The notes under the pieces are model-generated. The model was not told the DNA's origin. It did not search any database and worked only from the letters and a program-made list of their open reading frames with translations. This document shows, in pieces, positions 44,601-64,000 of a stretch of 64,000 nucleotides of DNA (position 1 is its first letter; every line of letters begins with the position of its first letter). The DNA is from Mesaphorura yosii (Eukaryota; Arthropoda; Collembola; Poduromorpha; Tullbergiidae), in contig WIXG01000092.1 in assembly GCA_009869945.1 (NCBI GenBank), positions 1-64,000 on the forward strand, written 5' to 3'. The position numbers and the translations under genes are program-made.

Positions 44601-47393
44601 TCCGTGACTCGGATCCTGTCGAACAATTTTCCTCCGCACTAATCCAACAAATTCCTCGCGCTCTAATCCCTCGGCCTGTCGACTTTAATCGTCCCCGCAG
44701 CAGCGCAGATGAAGACACGAACGACTGCACCGGTAGTTTATGAGATTTACGACAAAAGATCGAAGCCAGCACACCGTCGAGCAGGAATGCAGTTGCAGCG
44801 TCGTGTCAAACGACACTAATCTGATTAGCCGGTACAGAATGCTCGACCTTTAATTGCCCGTCTTAACCAATCGACCGGCTTCTTCTCAAAGGAGCGAACG
44901 AGGAAACGATCTCAGCGTAATCTCAATGCAACGATTTAGCCTTTGCTTTCTTCGCTTGAGACCTTGATTGCCTTGGCCGTTGCTCGGCCCAAGAAATTTG
45001 GCAAATTACTCCAACCGTAAATGTTAGCGGCCTCATTAATTACACTGTACTGGCTTGGTGAGGCTCGAAATGGTACCTGAATTGCAAGCTACGGTCTCAG
45101 TCAGCCAGACGCGGCACGCTACGCGGGTTTCGCGGACGCGATAAAACCAAGCCAACGAGAGCAGCAAAGCAATAAACCGAGCAGAGTGCAGAATGTGCAA
45201 GTCGAAGTCACAAGTGTGCAAAGAAGCCGTTCACGAATCACGACACGAGCAAAGTGGCACAACGACGTAGTATTTATGTACGAGATAAGAAAATATATAA
45301 TAGTAGGTTTGCGTTTTGCGAGTTTGCGACTCATGCAATCACACCAAAGCCAATAGCCAAATAATGCCATGATATCTTGGGCCATGCCGTGCCACGAGAA
45401 AGCAAGGCAAAGCATTGCCTGGCATTAGAATCTGGCCGGCGCGGCGCGGCGAGAGATGAACGAACTTTCTACTCTATTACGCGCATTACTACGAGTCAAC
45501 GAGTGCTTAGTGCCTGCCTGCATTGCTTATGGCATAGCATGGCAGTCCGGCATGGCGGTCTATGTGCAGCAATGATTATTATGATTTGAGATCAATCTAT
45601 TAATCAACGTTACTCCGAATCGCTGCCCGTATTTTTTGCATGCACTTCCCTCCTCAGAAAACGCTGCCTGGCTTCTTGTACTTGCTGCTCTCTTGCTTGC
45701 CCAGTCCTCGCCTTTTGCAACGACGACTGTTTACTTGCAAAACCCGAAAGCGAAATGGTTGACCGAACAAACGTCTAAACTTTCTTTCATGCAGCAACGG
45801 CTGAGCTGTCAAAAGTCTTTCCTTTTGTGTTCTGTCCGACATGAACTCGTTCACCGTACGTTTCATACACGACATGACACGACACGATACATGCACATGA
45901 AATGCTGGGGATTCGTTGGAATTTGAAGTGGACAGCGTTAAGACAAATGTCAGTACGATTCTGGGACATCTGAGGCTCAGACCCAGGCATAATTCGAGTT
46001 CGAATCTGAGCATGTTGATTTAATGCGAGTAAATTTGTCGCCTCACAAAGGAACTTTCTCCGCGGGTGTGCGAAAGCCTGCCTGCCTGCCTGGGACACGA
46101 ATACCTTATTAAATACAGACAGGCAGGCAGTTAATTCGTTGTGATGCTTGGGCGATAGAGACGGAGGCGATAAATAACCAATCTGTCTGGCTAATCCGAC
46201 TAATGCCTCGTTTGTGAATGGCGTGCAGGCAGGGCAGGAGTGAGGCTGGGCATGGGCTCAAGGGTTCCGAAAAGAGATTAACTGCTTCAGATATTTCCTT
46301 GGATTTGGGACAGGTTGTGAGAGGAAAGGTGAGAAAGATTTAATGCGTTCGCTGGGTGGTAAAACGCCGGCTGAGGTATGCGAGGAAGGTGAAAATGCTG
46401 CAATACGCCGGATTAAGAGACAAAAGGGACAGGCGAAGAAGTGACAAGAATGTCGTTGAGGTACTTAAGACGACTGGGACAAGGAGGAGAGGACTTACCA
46501 CATCCATGACAAAACGTACTGTTGAGTACTTTGGTATTTTTCTTGTTGACAAACTCAGGTGAGAAAACTGGTACAAAATGGTTACTATCCAATTTAGTTA
46601 CAAACACAAAATATTTTCGTCCTGTCTTGATAATTGCTCTCGGAGGGCTGCACTTCTTCACCGTGCTGCTCCTCGCCACAGCCACTCCACTCCGACTATC
46701 ACTCGCAAATGGCGACCCAATCTGTCCTAAACTGTTACTGATTGCGGCCTTCTTGGTGCTGGCGCTCCTCGTAGCCCCGCCAACGCCACCGCTCGGCTGC
46801 TGTGGCGTCTGCGAGCTGAGGTTGAGGGCGTTGCCGCTCACGATCTGCAGGCTGCCGCTGGCGGCGCTGATGCTCCGCGGGAAGTTCGAATGTACGACGA
46901 GTGTTGTGGCTGGAATTGAGTTGCTAATGTTGCCTACGCTAAGTCTCGAGTAATTTACAGGATTATCTAGGAACTGAAGTCGGAATTGTTTCCGCCGCCT
47001 CAGGAGCGGGGCGTCGCCCTTGACTATTCTGCTCAGATCAAACGTCACTCCGTACGTCCCGTCCGCCCGTACCTCGCTTCGGGACCGCGCCGTGCCCTCC
47101 AGCACGAGCTCCGCGCCCCACGCCTTGGTCGTGATGTCCGTCGGGTACACGTCCGCGTTCTCCTCCACCGTGCTCGGCCAGACCGACGGCCCCTCCAGGA
47201 ACGGACATGACGTGCGGTGAGCGTTGGAAGCAGAAGCCGATGGGGCGACGAGGAGGCTGGGGAAGTGGGAACCGGGCTGCGGTGGTCCGGGCCCCATGAC
47301 GCGTGACGGGCGGCACTCGACGCGCAGCGGGAAGGAACTGAACATAAGCAAAAATAAACAAAATGTCCACAGCACGAGACTAATGTATTTCAT
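35640..47393 (-). CDS. vn: Vein-like secreted Ig/EGF neuregulin ligand
   Basis: Five exons in coding order: 47393-46499, 41993-41825, 40082-39916, 39811-39685, 35757-35640, totalling 1,476 nt and 491 aa in frame. Vein is a secreted ligand of the EGF receptor. Exon 1 has a signal peptide (LVLWTFCLFLLMFSSFPLRV) and a long Ser/Pro-rich region with a conserved N-terminal domain. Exons 2-3 encode one Ig-C2 domain (Cys in KLRCRL and YKCEAQ, Trp in LIWYKDGK). A Thr-rich linker follows. Exons 4-5 encode one EGF domain with all six Cys: ACPYDAYC, NGGTC, YVCQC and GYKGQRC. The chain ends 26 residues after the last EGF Cys with no membrane helix, so the ligand is secreted. Introns reach ~4.5 kb. The start is ATG 47,391-47,393. 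Confidence 0.9.
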
Positions 47394-50300
47394 CGCGACG
47401 ATGGTGTGGCGGTGGCGGCTCGGCAACGGTGCAGGTGCAGAGGAGGCTGGTGCTGGCCAGGGCGAGGACGTGGACACGGGCGCTGTCGAGGAACGGCTGC
47501 AATCTGACACGGTTCACAGTATGAGAACGAGAACGGGCGTGCGCTTCGGCGGCGATTCTGGGCAAGTGTCAGCGACGCACGAAGAACGACGAGCATCATG
47601 TTCACTTTCACTGGACACAGCACCCACGCACGGCTGGACAGCAGCGGCAAGCAGACTGAACGCTGAACTTTCACCTCCGCATCAACGTCTCAAATCATGC
47701 AGTAGCAGAAGCGAAGAACGATGAACATGAATGAGTCGTCGGAGCAAAAAAGCGTTCTCGTCTCGCATTCACGACTCGTCTCGGTCTCGCGGCGTGCGTT
47801 GATGTTGAGTATCATTTTGCGTGTCCATCGCGAATCGGATTTGGTTTTGAATACCTTCACTCATCATCTGTTCTGTTCGTGCCGCACACTCGTAGGCAAT
47901 TCATCGTCGGTGTTTTCTGTTTGATAAAGCCGGCTAATTAGGACGACCGGTGTCACTAATTAAGCCACTTTCGCGTCTCCGGCGATAAAAAAACACTTTC
48001 ACGAGCAAATGTCTCAATTTCTCTCGACCAGAGCGTCGACTGTCACTGTTTGTTGCTTGTGATTCTGTAACTCGAAATTTGTTGCTTGTGATTCTTTAAC
48101 TCGAAACTCGAAATACGGAAGAAAACAGCAGAAAAGTTGAGGAGAGGAAAATTGACACATGGACGCGTACACACGTACAAACACGTACAAACACGTACTT
48201 TAGCTAATGCTGGTAGTTGGTAGTCGTGGTTTGGTTTGCTTTGCTTTGACAGGGTTCGGTTGTTTGTGTGCACGTTCGTTCAAGCGCAAGTGAGTGACTG
48301 ACTGACTCTATTTTGGAAGTTGTAAGTTGAACGTTCGTCGGAGTCGGCGGCGGGTGGAAGTGGATGGATGCAGACTGGTGGCATGGCTGTGCCGTGCCCG
48401 TATTTACGCTTGACGCTTTTACGCTGCGCTCGCGGTCTTACCGTGCCGTGCCGTGAGTGCATGGACGTGTGCTATATATTATTATTAATATTGTTGTGTA
48501 GCACTGCCAGCCTGGCAGGCCAACCCGTAATCGTAATCTTCTTCCTAGAAGAGTTGTCGGGCATATTAGGCCAGGCCAAGCCCGTGCTTCTCCCAACAAG
48601 TAACACATGCCTCGCGTATCGCGTTCCGTTTCTCAGTGCATCTTCGCGTACGGACGGAGTCTCGTGCGGAAGGAAGCAGTTTGCAGTAAGCAGAGGAAAG
48701 CCCAAGCGGCTAAGTCGTGGCCGTAATGGGTTTACGGAATATTTAGTCTAAAGTTTAAACGGGCAACTCAACGGCAACGGGAAAAGGTCCCGACTTGCTG
48801 TACTCTGCACGCTGCACTCAAACACGAGATACGACGCGAGATGAGACGAGTAATGCACCATCACGCCGTCAATAGTCAATTTGTAGGCTCAGTTCTTAAA
48901 GAATTGCTCGCAAGTTTTATGTTTTCACCACGTCCATCGAGGCTCCGCACCGGAACTGCTCTTCGCGTCGCGTCGCACACTTACGGCACGAAACCCGAGC
49001 CGAGCCCCGGTAGGGCACGGCACGAGACGACCGACCCATAATCATCAAAGTATCGAATCCGGCTCCCATTTGTGATGTAGCGTTGTTGTTGTTTATTACA
49101 TGAATTATCCTGGTGGTCAGAGAGACTTGAGACTGTCGCGCGACGGAACAATTTAAGTTATTTTATGCGCAAAGTTTTTAAATCATTTCCATACTTGTAA
49201 CTTGTCTCGATTTCATTCATGTTCGTGTTATTGAAGACGAAGCACTTGAAGAAAGTGAAGAAACGGGTTTTGTGAGTGCTGCCAATTTTTTCACTTTCTG
49301 CCAACGCAAAGCCGAGCCAAGCCAAGCCAACTTGATACTCATGCAATTTTGTCATCTTGGAGATATTCTGCAGAGCATTACATATGACAGGAAGAGTACG
49401 CAATACAATCGTGTCATTAGCTGCTGGCTGAAGCAAAGTGAGGGCGGAGGACAGGGACAGACAGACAGTTGGGCACGACACGACGGTCTGGCATGGCGAT
49501 CTTTGCTCGGGGTCGGCGCATAAATCGAGAATTTCAAGAGAATCACTTCCTCTGTTCACTTTCTCGTGTCTCTTCCAGATCGCACATCTTAAGCGACACA
49601 TGTTTCTCAGGCGCAGTTTTTAGGCAGGGCAGGCCCGGCTCGGACGGATTTGAGTTGATATTTGATATCAAATTCCCTGCAGTGCACTGCCTTGTAAGCA
49701 AAATGCAAACAAGCCGGCTGAAATCGAAGGAAGTTTCGTTTCAGAAAGTGCAAGAAAAATAGCGCGAGACAGAGTTTAAACGACTTAACTGATTGGAGGT
49801 ATTTATAAACGGCTAAACGGCAATTGGCGATTGGCGAGCAGTTAACCGAGTTAACCTCTGCCTCTGCGTTTACTGTTATCGAGTCTAATGAGGGCAGTAA
49901 CAACAAAAAAGAATTGACTTGACGCTTATTTGCCACCAAAATAGACTCATTTCAAATCATTACCCTGGCCTGGCATGAAGCACATGAAGACAAGCATTCT
50001 TGCCTGCTTCTGTGGCTGCTCTTCCCGAGTTACGATTCACGATTCACGTTCACAGGAGTTGTTAGTGCGCGTGCGTAGAGATTATGGCAGGGCAGGGAAG
50101 GCAGGACGGCAGTCAGACAACTGGAAGAGCGAGCTTCACATCTGCCCATACCTTTTCCAAAGTAATTACTCATAACATCCTCCTATCCTTTTCTCTGCTG
50201 CCACATCTTCCGTGTGCATTTATTTACTTGTTCCATATGGTCAACCTTTTTCACCTTTACAAAATACGGGCACACGGCTCCTGCTGCAGTCTGGCTCCTG

Positions 50301-52208
50301 TTCCCTATTCGTATTCGTACTCTGCTCCAGCACGCGTGAAGAAGTGAAGATTACACATATAATCAATCTGTCATCGTGAGTTAAGATTCTCGACCTAGTC
50401 CCGTGTTAAACTCGCTTATCGTTTCATACTTGGACAGGACCAGCACTGGCACATGTGGACGAGGCAAGAAAGCAGGCAGGCACGCGGCACGCTCCCCGCT
50501 TTGATGCTCCGTAATTTCTCTTGCGCTCTTATTACGTACGTGCGGCTCTTCCCGATTCTTATTTTCTTATTATATCGGTCAATTATTACATGCAGTACAG
50601 TTGCTTTCTGCTTCTGCCTGGAAGATCATGCATGCACTTCGCCCGTTTGTGTCTGAGTTGAATGAGGAAGGAAAATTATTGAAGGACACGTGTCTGCTGC
50701 TCTGCTCTCAGGTTGGATACAACAATTTTATTTGAAAGGTGCACCGAATTTTTTGTTTTATTCTCGGAGTGCAGTTGGTCTGTGACGATCTTGGCATCCT
50801 GAGCATCTTGGTTCCGGGTTCCTTTCTCGGCCTGCCTTTTCAACAATGCCGTGCCGTGCCGTGTGCCTGAAACACGATACTCCGAAGCACGAGTCTCAGC
50901 AATCTCACGTTTCCTCTTCTCATCTCGCAGCCGAACAACTGTCGACGAATTCCTTTCTTCCTCAACAACGAACAGCGTCTTGTACTTGTACAATTTCGTG
51001 TACGGGCCACGTTCTCCGAGACGAACGGCGTTTCGGTCCCTAAAAATAAGCAGCTCTTGCGACTAACCCGACTTTTATTGCAATAGCTTCTTGCATCTTG
51101 CTTAAAATAACAAATGCATTGTTCAATAATTATTTCATTTCATAGCCTAAATAGAGATAGAGATTAATGCAACAGGTTTCACACGCCTTGACGTAATAGC
51201 ACATTTAATTAACATTACAAATCACAACTATTCTCTTGCGTAGCCGCATAATTTGTCAAAATAACAATTTATGGTATTTTAATTACGTACGTATCAGATC
51301 AGATCCGAAGTGTAAAGAGAAAGCGTAATTTTCGTGCGTATTTCAAGTTGTCTTGTCTCGCTGCGTCTTCACCTGCGAGATTCCATCACAAATTGTTAAT
51401 GCTTATAAACTACTTAACCGTACTCGATAAAAATAGCAACATTAACATGATAGTACGAGTAATATTAATTTAACAATGCGATATCGAAATGCATGCCGTT
51501 AATAAAGTGTAACATCGTCCGTCCTTTTCACACACGAATCTTAAATATGTAACAATTGAGTCGCTTACGCGAACAGCAAAAATCTTGTGGCCTGGATTAA
51601 TTAGTTTAGTAGTAGAGTAGAAACACTTTGAATAATACTTTGAGTTGGGGTCTGCCCACAAATACTGACGTTGATTATTAAAAGGGTTAATTTCACAATG
51701 CGATAACGTAACAATCAAAATGTTCACCCTGCCGTACAATGCACAACGCAATTTCTTTGTGATATGTCAAGATAATTGTTCATTAGCACTAAATAACAAA
51801 TTGCATGTCACAGATTAGATTGGAAATCACACTCTTTCCAACACGACGCGAGATTTTCAATTCTCGTTCTCGAAACCGTTTTATTTTCTACGTGAGTGAG
51901 CAAAAATGGGATTGAATCAGCAAACAGATGCATTTCAATTTTCTGTCTCTCATCGTTGTGTGTTGATGGCGTAGTTAACTGATCGTATTTGTCTTTAGCA
52001 TTTTTAGTGAACAAAGTTAGTTTAACGATAGACACGTTGTACAAAGCGTAAAGTTTTTACATCACAACTACAACAAATCTGCCATATTTGCGTGGTACGT
52101 GGATTCTTGTAGGAACTCCGTCTGAAGGTCGTAAGGGTCAGGTAGCTAGTAGCCTTTCCCTTAGATGTACGAGTAGGGACCTTCAGTCAGAGCCCTACAA
52201 AGCAATTG
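47394..52208. other. Gap: Vein 5' region and slowpoke 3' region
   Basis: The left part should hold the Vein promoter and 5' untranslated region. The right part holds the slowpoke 3' untranslated region, with a minus-strand AATAAA candidate near 51,880. Short reiterated words occur, such as CCGTGCCGTGCCGTG near 48,440 and 50,848. No open frame here has a recognisable domain. Confidence 0.35.
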
Positions 52209-63314
<11,106 letters not shown>

Positions 63315-64000
63315 CTGGTGTTGAGAACATAACAAAAATTCAGAAATCATAAACGAAAGCGTGAAAGAAGGCAAGACACGTCGATTCCACGACAAAAATA
63401 CTAAACACGTAAATAAAAAACAAGAAACCCAGAATAAAATTGAAGACACGAATTTTCTCGAGAACGAAATCAAATTCGAAAATGTCATGTTTTTGTGCTT
63501 CGACACGCGTACAAAATGTGAAATAATAATAACGCAAACACAAATGCGAAGTCGTCTCATCCTGTCCCGAAGTTTGTTTACCCGTCATTAAGACATCAAA
63601 GAAGGGGTTCAAATGGAATGTAAGCAAACACTGTTGGGCTATTCTAACTCACACATAAATACAAACAAAATGAACACATAAACACACATTCATGCCATTT
63701 TGACTCTATTCTGTGTGTCATTTTCTTCAGCGTGAACTTTGACGACTGGTTGGCTGACTGACTGACTGGCAAAAGGAGCTTTGAGCTTTGCAATTTGCTA
63801 TGCTGCACCTTCCTGCTTTTCTTCGACTCTGCGCCACGGCCTCGGCCACGCACGGCAAATTCCTTATCGCGTATTCCGTTTTCCGTGTAATAAAGATGGT
63901 CTTTACGCAGAGACGACCAAATTGCTGACTCATGAAAAATGAAGCAGGCTAAAATCCTTCTGCCTTGACGGTTTTGTGTTCTGTGCCGCACTATCCACGT
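63315..64000. other. Probable slo intron at window edge
   Basis: No further channel exon was recognised before the window ends. Open frames here on both strands are unsupported. Confidence 0.4.

Noticed and set aside
47224..47724. Plus-strand 166-codon open frame opposite Vein exon 1
   Set aside because: It is a shadow of the GC-rich Vein coding exon and 5' region.

Overview
The window is a piece of an animal nuclear genome, almost certainly an arthropod. It holds short-intron protein genes with GT-AG junctions, long AT-rich gaps, a Vein-type Ig/EGF ligand gene, a slowpoke (BK) potassium channel gene with insect-like alternative exons and a USF-type bHLH-zipper gene. I cannot fix the species. 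All multi-exon models below were spliced by hand, and each closes in frame from its start codon (or the window edge) to its stop.

Layout. At 0.7-3.6 kb lies an uninterrupted 945-codon gene for a class P3B (MgtA-type) magnesium P-type ATPase, a family known mainly from bacteria and so a candidate horizontal acquisition. At 3.8-5.2 kb there is a diverged direct repeat flanking a retroelement-LTR-like stretch. At 6,677-14,021 there is a complete 7,345-bp DNA transposon with ~285-bp terminal inverted repeats (TIRs) and a perfect 6-bp target duplication, GAAGAC. From 14.3 to 30.4 kb there are small genes: a tetraspanin-like fragment, an 8-cysteine secreted peptide, a 177-aa secreted protein, a Ser/Arg-rich protein and three single-pass membrane proteins, two of which carry PPxY motifs. 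USF is at 30.9-32.0 kb, a 158-aa membrane protein at 33.0 kb, Vein at 35.6-47.4 kb (minus strand) and the 3' two thirds of slowpoke at 52.2-63.3 kb (minus strand), whose voltage sensor and pore exons lie beyond the right edge.

The most unusual object is the transposon. It carries three intact, spliced genes: a HECT-type E3 ubiquitin ligase (637 aa), a DDE integrase of IS3-like type (467 aa) and a 337-aa protein whose first ~52 residues copy the histone H3 N-terminal tail (K4, K27 and K36 positions kept, K9 lost). The rest of that protein has a His/Asp/Cys spacing reminiscent of Ulp1/SUMO-type cysteine proteases. The element therefore combines DNA integration, ubiquitin ligation, a histone-tail mimic and possibly a ubiquitin-like protease. 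Its TIRs contain three iterated motifs at an exact 22-bp period, and its body contains seven GGATCC-centred palindromes. It appears to have landed inside a host coding exon.
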